This document shows, piece after piece, positions 32,475 through 44,461 of a stretch of 64,000 nt of DNA. The translations under genes were made by a program, and so were the position numbers. The stretch is from positions 8,189,013-8,253,012 of the forward strand of contig OY979723.1 in NCBI GenBank assembly GCA_963855995.1, written 5' to 3'. The notes below the pieces were generated by a model, which had not been told where the DNA came from, ran no database searches, and saw only the letters and a list, made by a program, of their open reading frames with translations. Within the stretch, counting starts at the first letter, position 1; the number at the start of each line of letters is the position of its first letter. This DNA is from Muricea muricata. Its lineage: Eukaryota; Cnidaria; Anthozoa; Malacalcyonacea; Plexauridae.

Positions 32475-33422
32475 TCTACTATATCGAAGATATATTTACA
32501 TCAAAAAACATGTTAATAAACTGCTAAGGCGAGTCTTGTTGGTAAATCAATTGGAGATTTTTAAAGCCCTTATACGCCATGTCAATGTCGAAGATTGCGT
32601 TGCAATGTAATTGATGTAGGGAACGCGTGAGGCAAAAATAATCTCGGTTTGTAGTTATAGAGAACTATATGACGTGAGTCTATTAAAATGCTCGGTAAAG
32701 CGAGAAGTCCGCATGGGTAACCCCCCGCCAAATAGGACTCGTTATAGTCCTCCGTTCATTCAACGTTTAGTCAAGTCCAAATAAGTTAATCCATATTACA
32801 TGAGCAAGATTACATAGCAAAATTAAACCATGTTACATGATCGAACTGGACTAGGTATGTTTGCTATATATTTGAAATTTCTTTTTACATATGATTAAAT
32901 TAAAACAAAAAATTGTACTTTCTAATTATCATTTTGAAGTATTTAGCCTTTCAAATCTCCTTCGTACACGATCGTAAATTGCCATCATTTCCACGAGGAC
33001 GGTCACGCGCCATTTTAATTTGACAATTGTTGTTTCCAATACAAAATAAACTGTTGAAAATTAAATTTGTGTGGAAAATTATTTTAAAATCTTTGGTAAG
33101 GAAAGTTTATAGGCCTCTTAATTGCCTGACCATGCATGTCTCTCATGTTCTCATGATCTCATGATCTTCCAAAAATATTGGTGCAAATAACTAAAATTAA
33201 ATTCCTTGTCATGCAAATTAGAACAAAACTTAAATCGTGGCATTCCAGTTTCAGACTAGAAGTAAACAAAATCCAAGCATACATCACTGCTTTAAAGTAA
33301 AACTATTCTAGTTTTTTTAATAGGTCTTTTAACTTAATCGTCATTTTACCGATCTCTTCAACCAACGGTTTCTCATCCTCGTTGATTTTACCAATAGGAA
33401 TTGACGAATTGGGATCGGCCAA
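32475..33422 (-). repeat. Direct duplication, copy 1 (copy 2 at 35685-36628)
   Basis: Shares TTGTTGGTAAATC, GTAACC(C/T)(C/T)CCGCCAAATAGG, CAACGTTTAGTCAAGTCCAA and TTTAGCCTTTCAAA with 35685-36628 in the same orientation, at roughly 85-90 percent identity by eye. It includes the last 40 codons and the 3' flank of the frame at 33303-33917. Confidence 0.8.
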
Positions 33423-33917
33423 TCGCGGGTTTGTTATTTCCAGCATTTTAGACAATACCATTTCCAATCTATCTGACCAGCCTAAGTTACCTGCCAGATT
33501 TTTCCATCTTTGGATGGCTTTCATGTCTTCTTGATCTTGCGTTTCTTCATTTTCTTGCAACCACTTCTTCAGCTTTGGAAATATTTCGTCGTCGTACATG
33601 TGTGGGTTTTTTCCGCGTGGATAAATATAACGAGCGAGGGAACGCTCGAAGCTGCGGGCGACCTGCCCTCTGTGAAGTCCTGTCGTCAATTCGCCATGTT
33701 TGCTCCTTAATTCGGCGATTTGGCTTTCTAAATTTGTAAACCGCTGTGCATAATCAGCATCTTGCCTTTGTGCTGTCATTTTCATCAAGTCACAGTTTTC
33801 CTTAGTGACCCCCATATGGGACTTTAGACCTTGGACAAAACTCTGAATGTTTTCAACAGAGTCCACCTCACTCGCCATCCGTTCACTTATATTTTTTGCA
33901 AGGTCAGGCACTGCCAT
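33303..33917 (-). CDS. Uncharacterised 204-residue coiled-coil-like protein
   Basis: An intact 204-codon frame starting at ATG 33915-33917 (MAVPDLAKNISERMAS) and ending KLKDLLKKLE-stop. It is rich in Glu, Lys and Gln. Residues about 48-85 have heptad-like spacing (QRFTNLESQIAELRSKH) that could form a coiled coil. A basic/aromatic tract follows (RSFERSLARYIYP), then a Trp-containing helical region and a charged C terminus. No signal peptide or membrane segment. Immediately upstream on the coding strand is TTTTTATAG, which could be a splice acceptor, so an untranslated or coding 5' exon may exist further right. I do not recognise the family; it may be a lineage-restricted gene or a transposon accessory gene. 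A fragment of its 3' end is duplicated at 36509-36627. Confidence 0.55.
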   Translation of the reverse strand: MAVPDLAKNISERMASEVDSVENIQSFVQGLKSHMGVTKENCDLMKMTAQRQDADYAQRFTNLESQIAELRSKHGELTTGLHRGQVARSFERSLARYIYPRGKNPHMYDDEIFPKLKKWLQENEETQDQEDMKAIQRWKNLAGNLGWSDRLEMVLSKMLEITNPRLADPNSSIPIGKINEDEKPLVEEIGKMTIKLKDLLKKLE

Positions 33918-35684
33918 CTATAAAAATACAACATGCAAAGTTAGTGGCAGGTGAAAGATTATTTTCCTGATTCATAGTGGCTATAAATTTAAAAATGTTA
34001 ATAAAAGTTGTATTTTTGTACTTGCATAGGTGCGTGCGTGTCAGAGCAAGCAATAATTGCAATTCGTAGTCAAATGTTGAAAAAACAGGTGCATTTAGTG
34101 AGTTTGTAAACTGAATTCAAGATTCTTTCTTAAAATCTTATGTGAAATTAACTTTAACTGAACCAACGATAGCGATTGTAGTTATTGCCTTTTTTTTACC
34201 GCGACTTTTCTATTCTTCTTGCATCATTTTCAAGTTAAATTAATATAAGTATTATATTTGGTTTATTTTTAATCAACGGGTATCAATTTCATCAAAGGTG
34301 AATATATTCTTTCAATTATTGTTCATGAACAATATATAGTCATGTAACTTGTTGTTGACATTTATCGTTATGTTTTATTTGAAACATAGTTTGCCCATGC
34401 AATTGTCATATTATCTCAATATGTAGCTAAGCAAATATGGAAAATGGCGTTAAAGAGTCAATGCATGTGAAAAAAAATTGGATGAGTTGCGAATTGATCT
34501 ATTGGTCAAGACTTGAAATTCCACATGTTCTTCAGGCGAGAAATACGTGTGGAGAGATGCGATCGCAGAATAGTTGTCGTCATGCATCGTCAGCTGTCTC
34601 GATGAAGGTGTCGAAAAATATCAGGGTTCAAACGAAAAATAACTGAGAACTGCTTGAGCTGCAATGACGTCAGACGTGTACAGTAGGCAGGGAGCTTCAA
34701 GGGATGTGGGGTATACATTGGCAAATGTATGAAATTGAGTTCTCTAAAAAAGCACTCTGCAGAACACATCACGAGAAATGTTTTAGCTCTGCAATGTCAT
34801 GACTGTTGAAAAGGATAAGCCAATTGAAACCAAGAAAATTAATTATAATGACTATGCTTTGGTGGGTCATCAGTAAAATTAAATATTAAATCTTACCGGT
34901 CTTACAGGTTTACCATCTCTCCTCAAAAAACCCTCTATTTTTAGAACTGCCTATTTTATAATTCAGATCTACTCTTTTGGTAAATAGAACTGCATGTCCG
35001 TTTTAAAAATGTTAAGCCTTAGAATCACCCCTGGAAATCGCTAACGAAAATTTAGAAAGAATGAGGCACAAATTAGATATATGATTCTTAACTAAGCCTA
35101 AACGGGCAGAATTTGAATTTTTGGGTGATCGAAGCCCCTTAATTCGTCGATAAGTCAGTATAAGACCTCAAACTTTAGGCCGATGACGCGACTCCTACTT
35201 TCCAAACGAAAGGCTATCGCTCGAAAGGTCTGGTAGTAAAGTTGAGAACCTGTATACTGGCAGTTGTAGTTCGAGTGGTCAGTTATCCTACGTGCCCAAG
35301 CTTATCGCGGTGGTTCAAGGCATTGCAATCTCTGCCTGGCGAAAAAGCTTTGCTTGCGAGAGTCAAATTTTTGTGCTAATCCCTATTCAATTTTATCCAA
35401 TTCGTAATTATGTAAATAACAATGGTTTTATGTAAACACTTCTGATATTTTCAAAGTACGTTGTTGATAGTTAGGTATAAATGCTGCGTAAACATAGGGA
35501 ACGGTAGTCAGATGATCGCTATAGACGTGAAACTCAAGTAACCGTTTTAACTTTTTTATCTTTATTTATATTAGTAGGAGGAATAATATGGTTTCGAGTA
35601 AAAGCGTTGACATTTGCCACTAAAAAAATGAAATATTAGACTGTATATATTGCGTACTACACTATTGTTAAAGCAGTAATTTTG
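33918..35684. other. No gene recognised; upstream region of the 204-residue frame
   Basis: Would contain the promoter and any 5' exon of the minus-strand frame. A TGACGTCA palindrome (CRE-type site) lies at 34664-34671. Plus frame 34437-34646 and minus frame 34590-34772 are not recognisable proteins. Confidence 0.35.
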
Positions 35685-36628
35685 CAAAGTACGAAGATGC
35701 ATTTACACCAAAAATACGTGTGGAGAGATTTGTTGGTAAATCGATTGGAAGTTTTTTGAAGTCCTCTATACGTCATGTCACTGTCGAAGATTGTGTTGCA
35801 ATGCAATGTAGGAAACGCGTGGGGCAAAATTAATTTCGGTTTGTAGTGATAGAAAACAGTATGAGGTGAAGTCCATTAAAATACTCGGTAAATCTAGACG
35901 TCCGCAGGGGTAACCCTCCGCCAAATAGGCCTCGTTATAGTCATCCGTTTATTCAACGTTTAGTCAAGTCCAAATAAGTTAATCAACAAAATTAATTAAA
36001 CCATATATCACGTTATCGAACTGGACTAGCTATCTTTGCTATATGTCTGAAATTGCTTTTTATATATCATTAAACCTAAAAAATCATTTATATTTTCTAA
36101 TTATTATTTTGAAGTATGGACATTTAGCCTTTCAAAGCTACTTCGTACACGATCGTAAATTGCCGTCATTTCCGTGATGACGATCGCGCACCATCGTAAT
36201 TTGGCAATTGTTGTTTCAAAATAAATTATTTTAAAATCTTTGGTAAGGAAATTTTATAGGCCTCTTAATTGCCTGATTATGCCTCTCATGATCTTCCAGA
36301 AATATTTGCGCAAATAGATATTATTAACATGATAAATAACAGTAATAATCGTTGTCTACCAACATGATTTACTCTTTGACCTGCATGTATTATTTACTAA
36401 AATTAAATTTCTGGTCATGCAAATTAGAACAAAACTTGAATGGTGGGATTCCAGTTTCAGACTAGAAGTAAACAAAAACTAATCATACATCACTGCTTTA
36501 AAGTAAAACTATTCTAGTTTTTTTAATAGGTCTTTTAACTTAATCGCTATTTTACCGATCACTTCAACCAACGGTTTCTCATCCTCGTCGATTTTACCAA
36601 TAGGAATTGACGAATTGGGATCGGCCAA
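35685..36628 (-). repeat. Direct duplication, copy 2
   Basis: Counterpart of 32475-33422. It carries a 60-bp segment missing from copy 1 (around 36316-36380) that is present in the inverted copy at 23215-23290, so copy 1 lost it. Confidence 0.75.
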
Positions 36629-36727
36629 ATGCGGTGTAATTGTAAGGTAAGATGCATTCACACTCGTCTCTTTGAGATTATTATCGTTGTTATTATTATT
36701 ATTGAGTCTATTCAGACGATAGGACAT
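36509..36727 (-). pseudogene. Duplicated 3' fragment of the 204-residue gene
   Basis: The last 42 or so codons (LADPNSSIPIGK ... KLKDLLKKLE) match the C terminus of the frame at 33303-33917 with a few substitutions. Homology ends abruptly at 36628. Upstream the frame continues through unrelated sequence with an Asn run from a (TTA)n microsatellite. It lacks the rest of the gene and is probably non-functional, unless it is used as an alternative terminal exon. Confidence 0.55.
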
Positions 36728-36728
36728 T

Positions 36729-38470
36729 CTCTGTATTCACTTGTATAATCATAAAAATTTAAAAAAATCCATTTTATTCATACACGCTTTAAAAATGCAT
36801 ACAAGCGTTACTTATACTGTTACAAGGCGCGGAAAATTTCCGTGTAATGTACTCTATATGAATTTAAACTAATGAGTGATGTGAAAACGCAAAAGAGAAT
36901 TTCGCTGTATGCAGAAATTTAAGACTGTCTTGCAGTTCTTGACAAAGCGAAAGTACAGCTAGCTATTTATCAATATTTTAATTTTGCGCATCCAACATTA
37001 TAGGGCGAAAATATTTCAACTTATTTATATTCACATATACGAACTTTGTTAGACAGCATAGAAGGAAATGAGGATATGTATCGTTCATTAAAATTTGGAA
37101 TTACAGGCAATAAAAAGGTGCTAAAATTACATAAAATTATCTTACGGGACCTTGAAAATACGATTTATCATGTAGATGCTCACACGCGATCGATGCTTAC
37201 TATACTTGAAGAGTGTGGTAAAGCCGTTTCCATCTAAGGCGCGGTAATTTCTACACTTATAGTCGTAGCTACCATTCTTTATGACTTACGTTCTAAATAA
37301 AGTTAAACTAATTGGAAAACACAAAAGGGTAGATTTCGCTCAACGCAGAAAAAAAAGGACGGTCTTAAGTTCCTGGCAAAACGAAAGCACCAGCACGAAA
37401 GCAGCAACAAACAGTTGTGTCGTATACATACAGAAATATTAATAGTTATGGATTAAAATTTCATACAATTGGCTTTCAATACAATTATTTCGTACCAAAT
37501 TTAAAAATATGGACATAAATCTATTATTTGCTCTTGCTGCGACTCAAACTTAAAACTTCCTATTAGTACCTGACAAAACGAAAGTACCAGTTGCCTTTGT
37601 TATCAATAGACAATATGTTAATTTCGCATCCGTGATTGCTGCAATAATATTTACCGCGTCTTCTTTATATTTATCTATCGAGTTTTGCTGGTAGCATATA
37701 ATCTCAGGGCTTTCGCTGTAAACTTCAAAAGTATATTAGTTTTCAGGTAGATACATCTAGGCCTGTATTAAGTATATATTGTTAATGCTGCAATTAATCA
37801 TGCAATGTTAAACCCCTGCATTGTTTAACCGGTAGGCCTATGTAGAAAAAGGTATATCGTTTATTTGGAATTATAGGAAATAATAAGGTCCTAAAATTAC
37901 CTAAAATTATCTTACTGCACATTGAAAACACAATATATATCATGCGGATGCTTACACGAGTTGCTTACTTAGAATACTGTGATAAGGCGGTTCCCTATAA
38001 GGCGTGGAGATTTCCAAACTAGCGAAATAATTCTTTGCCCTGTGTCTAAATAAAGTTAAACCAGCGGGAAAACACAAAAGTGGATGTCGCCCTGCATGCA
38101 ACAATTTAAGACGCTCTTTACGTTTCTGACAAAAAGAAAGAAGCCAGCTAAGTTATATGAATATATTAATTTTGCATCACATTGCAGTGAAAATATTTAT
38201 CACGTATTGATTATCGAGCTTTCAGTGACGCACCTGGATACTTGGAAAGGTTCGAGAGTTTCGCTGTAAACTTCAAAATAATAGCTATTATTTTTTGAAG
38301 ATTCCTAGATATAGATACTGTAAATGTAGCCCTGTAAGTAATGTTCAGCAATATTCAATTTGTCCATGTGTAGTTAAGTTTAGTGGGATACATAGGAAAT
38401 AGCATCTAACGTTTATTTACTAAATGAGGTAAAAACCAAAGTTTGGGTAAAATTATGTTTTGAATTGTCA
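36729..38470 (+). repeat. Irregular tandem repeat shared with array unit 3' flank
   Basis: Diverged copies recur of blocks GACAAA(A/G)CGAAAGTAC.AG (36940, 37562, 38126), TCGCTGTAAACTTCAAAA (37708, 38261) and TTGGAATTA.AGG.AATAA.AAGGT (37095, 37866), spaced about 550-800 bp. The same blocks in the same order (TCGCTGTAAACGTCGAAG, GGGATTATAGGAAATAATAAGG, AAGTATGGGTAAAAT) appear once per unit in the big array, e.g. 48560-48900. The 63-codon frame at 37046-37237 belongs to this repeat. Confidence 0.6.
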
Positions 38471-39072
38471 AATACGCCGTAACCATCACTGACAATTATT
38501 CTAAGTTGCTCTTGCCTAAAATGCTCAGAGCCATAAAACATATGTAAATTCAAAGGTTCAGTTATGCTAGGGAGCAAATTATAAAATCTTATTATTCATA
38601 TGAAGTACACATACATATATAAATACACATACTGCATATTATTACCAATAAAAATAAAAATTTCCTAAACATTCTGTTTTACAAAAATAACTATTACATT
38701 TACATTTTCCTTTCAAATCGTATGTGGCAAATTATCCACGAGGTAAACTTCACTGATTTAATTTTTAGAGGTTTTCATGTCTCAAAAAATAATTATTGTT
38801 CACATAAACTCTCACATAGGTTTTTGAATAGTGCAGGAATATTAGTAAATCTCGTGGGTCAGTGAAACCTATTCCTGGTTATATGATTCTTAAAACCTTT
38901 CATACAGTTTTTTGTACCCCTTCAATATCACATCTTAAATATCGAGGAATATGCGGTGGATGACCCTTTTATGGTAGCCTAATAATATATAATCTTTCCT
39001 TGCTTTCTTGACAATCTTATCAACGGGTTCACACCTGTTATAGATAACCAAGCTTATTAAAGGATTACTGAA
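38471..39072. other. No gene recognised
   Basis: AT-rich DNA with no coding or repeat structure I can name. Confidence 0.4.
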
Positions 39073-39081
39073 TGGTTTTGA

Positions 39082-39223
39082 GTGCAGGATAGCGTGATCC
39101 ATGCACGCGGGATGTTGCGAGATTTTGAAAAGCGTAAAAATACACGAGCCGCAGCCGAGTGTATTTTTACGCTTTTCGAAAGTCGAGCAACATCCCAAGT
39201 TCATGGATCACGCTATCCTGCAC
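39082..39223. mobile_element. 142-bp hairpin MITE, GTGCAGGATAGCGTGATCCA ends
   Basis: Perfect terminal inverted repeats of at least 22 bp (GTGCAGGATAGCGTGATCCA and onward), with a second perfect stem AAAGCGTAAAAATACAC/GTGTATTTTTACGCTTT inside. The symmetry may extend outward by TGGTTTT/AAAACCA on either side. The whole element folds into one hairpin. Confidence 0.75.
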
Positions 39224-39238
39224 GGAAAACCATATAGT

Positions 39239-39628
39239 AATGGACCATTCCCCCAATTAGACAAACTTTTAAATTCGTGAACAATTTTAGCACAGTTGGA
39301 AAGAGCTTCCTAAATTTAGAGAAATTGTGAATTTTGGTTGCAAAATATTGTAAACTATTGAAAGTATAGTAATGTAAAGTTTGCGAATTTTGTATACTTT
39401 TGTATTACGCGGGAAAAAGCGTTACCACATTTCCACATAGTGGTAACGCTTTTCCGTTCGTAATACAAAAGTATACAAAATTCGCAAACTTTACAGGACT
39501 ATGTTTTCCACATTTTACAATATTTCGCAACCAATCGTGACAATTGTATGAAATTTAGGATGCTCTTTCCAGCTGTGCTAATTGATTTTCCGAATTCAAA
39601 AGTTTGTTGAATAGGGGAATGGTCCATT
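39239..39628. mobile_element. 390-bp foldback MITE, AATGGACCATTCCCC ends
   Basis: Perfect 15-bp ends AATGGACCATTCCCC/GGGGAATGGTCCATT. The centre (about 39377-39495) is an almost perfect palindrome: GTAAAGTTTGCGAATTTTGT with its inverse, and an inner AGCGTTACCAC/GTGGTAACGCT stem. The intermediate parts are looser inverted copies. The target duplication is not resolved. Confidence 0.75.
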
Positions 39629-42304
39629 GTTTTATAAAATAACTACAATAAAACAACGGTTTATACTTTTTAAACCATTGATGAAGTACGCAATTCTCCC
39701 AAGAATCGTCAACTTTAGCTTTGTCGGCGTTCGACCGTACGCTACAATTTGCACAATTTTAAAACTTTTCGCATAACTTTTTTGTTTTGTGTTCTTTTGC
39801 TCTAAAACGTAGTGAAAATATAGTATTTTAACAGAGACATAGCCTGGTACTAAATCGAAGAGCAGATGTTGTAAAAAACCGATGTTATTAACGGCCAAAG
39901 GTGGTAGATATACTAGTTTCATTTTGTAATTTTGTAATTTTTTTTTTGTAAACAAAAAACTAAAAAATTAATGGCATTTGAAGTGAAGTATGTGTGTAAG
40001 AAAGCATAGCAGGCAAAAAAAATTTAGTCCTTTATAGGCACCATTGTATGCTGATTAGAACGGTTGTACTTTTAGTACAGCATAATCTAAAACAAAAATA
40101 TGCGAGTGCCAAAAATCGTATTTCAGTTAAATTTATAACGAAAACAAAACAAAAGTACGAGTATACAAGACATTATAGACGTTTGACAACATAAAAGCTT
40201 ATAGTCTCTGTACTTTGTGCTTTAGCATTTGACTTTGTCTTCATCTTCATTTGACTTTGTCTTTGTCTTTGGTTTTTTGTCGGCAATTTTAAGCCCGTGC
40301 CAAGCTCGTAAAATGCGAAGCGATGTCAACTTTCAAATTTGCCGTGCAGGATTCAGGGGCGGATCTAGGATTTTTTAATATTCAGCGAATATATGAGCAA
40401 ACGCAAACGATAAGAAAGACATTGTCTTCTCTATTGTTGTGAACACAATCACAAGAGACTCGGACTGTAGTCTAAAGATTTTGAACGATTAATTATAAGC
40501 GTAAAGTTTGACTAAATTCAACACTGTCTTTGTTGGACCAGGAACTGGTCCCCAAACGTTGCTAATCTTCCTCTTCTTGTTGTTGTTAAAGGGCAACGCT
40601 CTCTGAAAAAACCCGATAAGTTATGTTGATTATGATGATTCTTATCAATATTCCCCATCGATTGTTCGATACTTGATTTTTGTATTTAGGAACGATTTAA
40701 ATGCGATTTTTAACTTTTAACGTGGACAAGCATTATGTACAAAAATTACGGAGACCCTTACAAAAAAAAATAAAAATAACTTTAAGGCTCTTTCAATTCT
40801 TCTCTTATCGGAATCGAAGTTTTTGTTATACATTGTGGCGTGTTTGTCTCTAAGCTAAATAGGCCGTTTGCCGTGACCCGATAACGTTCACTTTCATTAA
40901 GCATGTCGTGGAACTGAGGAAACGTTACAGAACATAACTTTTTCAAACACGGGGAGTTCGAATCTGAAAAGTTCCCGCTCCTCCGACCCACAGTTTTTTC
41001 ATAAAATCCATTTTAATTCTCACTCTTTCGACACGCTTCAAATAATCTCCCGCCATTTTGAATTCTTCAGTATTCCGTTTGCAATCGCTCAGAATGGTGA
41101 TTATTCCGTCTCAGATCCCTCAACTCGCGGTAAATTGTCATCCTAACCGATGGAATTGCTAAAATCATTAATTTTGTAAACACGTGGCTCCTTACTAAGC
41201 TGCTAGTCATGTTTGTATATGTGAAGTCCATTTCCACGGCAAAGATGGGGAAATTAGAAGGGATATTAGCAAAAAATTTGAAGACATAATACAGCAGTGC
41301 TTACTTACGTCTTTATCATAAACAGAACTCGCAGAAGTCTACAATTCAGACAAGTTTACTATAATACAAGTAACCTTTAATGAGAGAGCTAAAACCATCC
41401 TTGCCAATGCTGGACGAAAACGTTTGTAATAGGAAAGCAACGGGCAAATAGAAGATAATCTAAATTCAGGGAAAGTCGATCACCCAAACTGCACGCCATT
41501 CTATTTCCAGTTCTAAAAAGGTAATGGATTAATTGTCCTTATCCATCTTTTCCCAAAATTTGCTCAATCTGCAAACGACCTGGGGCTTTAGACATATATG
41601 TGAGATATGACAGTTCTATCTGGCTTTTTTTTCAATCTGGGTTACCTTGAATGGAAGTTGTCACAATGCAGCATAGTATCTCAAACAGTAACTATTAAAA
41701 GCGATTTCTGATTTTGGGTATAACATAATGATAAAAGTATACTTTTTTCTGATACAAAAAAACTCGATTATTTTGATAAACAGGAACAAGACTCCTACTA
41801 GGACTTTCACTTCGCCTGCCAAGAGTAGAAGAAAATGCACACAAGGGATACCAACAATTCCCTTTTAAAATCAGTTGTTATTAGGCTCAATTGTGTATGT
41901 GGTTCTAATGTAACACATAGGTTGGAAACACCTCTCACTTCTAGATACCTTTCAGGAAAATTTAATTAGCCATTGGCTTGAGAGACACCTCTCTTGCAAC
42001 TTGTAACTGGGGGGTATTACCCCACCAGTGATATCGCAACTGCTGCAATAACACTCCATTGTAAAAACAATATTCGGTGCACTATTTTGTCACCTTGTTT
42101 ATATATATTGGACAGGCATTGTTTATATATATTGAGCAGCCTCTTAGTGAAATTAATGGTCACTTAATGAGCTATAAATTGTGTCTCTTTTATGGAGGTT
42201 TGGTTGAAAACCCCCTTTAGTGAAGATTGTTCTATCGGTTTATTTTCAACTTAGGTTGATAAGTGTTTTAGTGCATGTTACTGTTGGTGTTTCAGACCTC
42301 ATGT
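39629..42304. other. No gene recognised; small simple repeats
   Basis: A TTTGACTTTGTCTT-type minisatellite lies at about 40228-40275. Two direct copies of TTGTTTATATATATTG occur at 42095-42135. A 69-codon minus frame at 40782-40991 and a 107-codon minus frame at 39632-39955 show no domain character. The right edge abuts the tandem array at CATGTATATTTGTCTG. Confidence 0.4.
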
Positions 42305-44461
42305 ATATTTGTCTGCGCATGCGCGATCCTGATCACATGAAATAGCAAATGGCGGTTGTCAGATGAAATGGTGAGATTTCTCCAAATTTGGCGATAACAA
42401 TGTGGTGATTTTCTGTGCGATCTGTCGGAATTCATCTGAATCCTAAACAGGTAAGAGTATTGTTCTATTTAAGTTTGATTTTAATGTAATATTTATCTTC
42501 CTTGGCTTGAATTTTCATTGTTTACTAGTTGTTAACCGTGCCTTCGTAATTCCATCAAGTTGTTCGATTAAACCTAATACGGAGGTTATTTAGGTCGCCC
42601 GTCGTTGGCATAGTAGGTTTTTTAACTAAACATGTTTAATCTGTCTATATCTTGGTATAACCGATCTCAGGAATAACCGATCACCAATTTATTATCATTA
42701 TTTGGCCATCACTTTGTGCATGCACATTGAAAGCAGCATTACATGGCATTAGTGATTCATTTTTTCACAAAACGTAGTTTACTACCACATAGTTGTGTGC
42801 CAAGTACCCGTAAGGATACTATGAGATATTTTAAATTGAAATAATCTATGATCTTCATTACATTTTCAATTTTATTGACTTCATACAATACCTGTGGATA
42901 GAACCTCAAACCCAGCGCAACACATGGGACTTATTTGTGTGTGTGGGTAAAAAAAATAAAAAATGAGTCATGGAAACCTCTTTATATTTTGTATATTTAT
43001 TATTTTTGATTTCACGGAGAAAAGAAAGTAAAGTTCCACAATAAAAAAATTGGGGAAAGGATAGTCATGTACTTGTGTGTTTGATAGTAACATGATAAAG
43101 AATAATATTTATTCCAATTTTGATTCACTTTATGATTGAATTTTTTTTATTACAACAACAGGTTATTCTATTATGTCTAATTTACCGCATTTAATGTTTT
43201 AGCTATGAACTTTAATGACAAAAATTTTTGCTATAGTTATTATTCCTTATTATAAGTGACTTACTCAAGGATTCAAATGATTGTTTTGTTCAGTAAATGT
43301 GGATTATTTAAGAAACTGTTCATAGAAACCACACTAAAAGAGCAAATGTTTTTCCTTATCATTTGTTCAATGTTTAGCAACCGCTTAGTCTATTAAAAAA
43401 ATTGGGAAAACACGCCAATTTTGAATTGGTTCCAACATAGTTAGTATTATACTTTTTATGTACCATTTGGTCTCAAGATATATAAACATGTTTAGCATAG
43501 TTGATTCAACAACTTTTCTTTATTCAATAGACTCCACGTCAAGGTCATTTGTGAGATATTTGTGAATTCAAACGTCTTGTTCCAATCTCGTTTCAGTGTT
43601 GTTTCTATGAGCAGTTTCTTAAATAATCAAACAGACAAGTACATGTCTGGCCAATAGACTGGTGACACGAATGTGCTAAAACTATCCTTTCCCCAATTTT
43701 TTTATGGTGGAACTTTACTTTCTTTTCTCCGTGAAATCAAAAATGATAAATATACAAAATATAAAGAGGTTTCCATGACTCATTTTTTATTTTTTTTACC
43801 CACACACACAAATAAGTCCCATGTGTTGCACTGGGTTTGAGGTTCTATCCACAGGTATTGTATGAAGTCAATAAAATTGAAAATGTAATGAAGATCATAG
43901 ATTATTTCAATTTAAAATATCTCATAGTATCCTTACGGGTACTTGGCACACAACTATGTGGTAGTAAACTACGTTTTGTGAAAAAAATGAATCACTAATG
44001 CCATGTAGTTCTTGTATTATCTGCTTTCAATGTGCATGCACTAATTGATGGCCAAATAATGATAATAAATTGGTGATCGGTTATTCCTGAGATCGGTTAT
44101 ACCAAGATATAGACAGATTAAGCATGTTTAGTTAAAAACCTACTATGCCAACGACGGACGACCTAAATAACCGCCGTATTAGGTTTAATCGAACAACTTG
44201 ATGGAGTTACGAAGGCACGGTTAACAACTAGTAAACAATGAAAATTCAAGCCAAGGAAGATAAATATTACATTAAAATCAAACTTAAATAAAACAATACT
44301 CTTGCCTGTTTAGGATTCAGACGAATTCCGACAGATCGCACAAAAAATCACCACATTGTTATCGCCAAATTTGGAGAAATCTCACCATTTCATCTGACAA
44401 CCGCCATTTGCTATTTCATGTGATCAGAATCGCGCATGCGCAGACAAATTGCACATATGTT
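42305..44461. mobile_element. Foldback (MULE/FB-like) in array copy 1, left end clipped
   Basis: Arms 42305-43066 and 43681-44461 are inverted copies of each other with few mismatches, around a 615-bp loop that has further weaker symmetry (GATTATTTAAGAAACTG near 43302 and its inverse near 43620). The outer dozen bases of the left terminal repeat and the flanking GGTGGCAGG are missing here, because the array begins at this point. The right flank GGTGGCAGG is at 44462-44470. Confidence 0.8.

Noticed and set aside
33510-33710. 66-codon plus frame opposite the 204-codon gene
   Set aside because: Antisense shadow of the longer, better-composed minus-strand frame.
34664-34671. TGACGTCA as a functional CRE
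   Set aside because: One 8-bp match is expected by chance in a window of this size and no nearby gene start is established.
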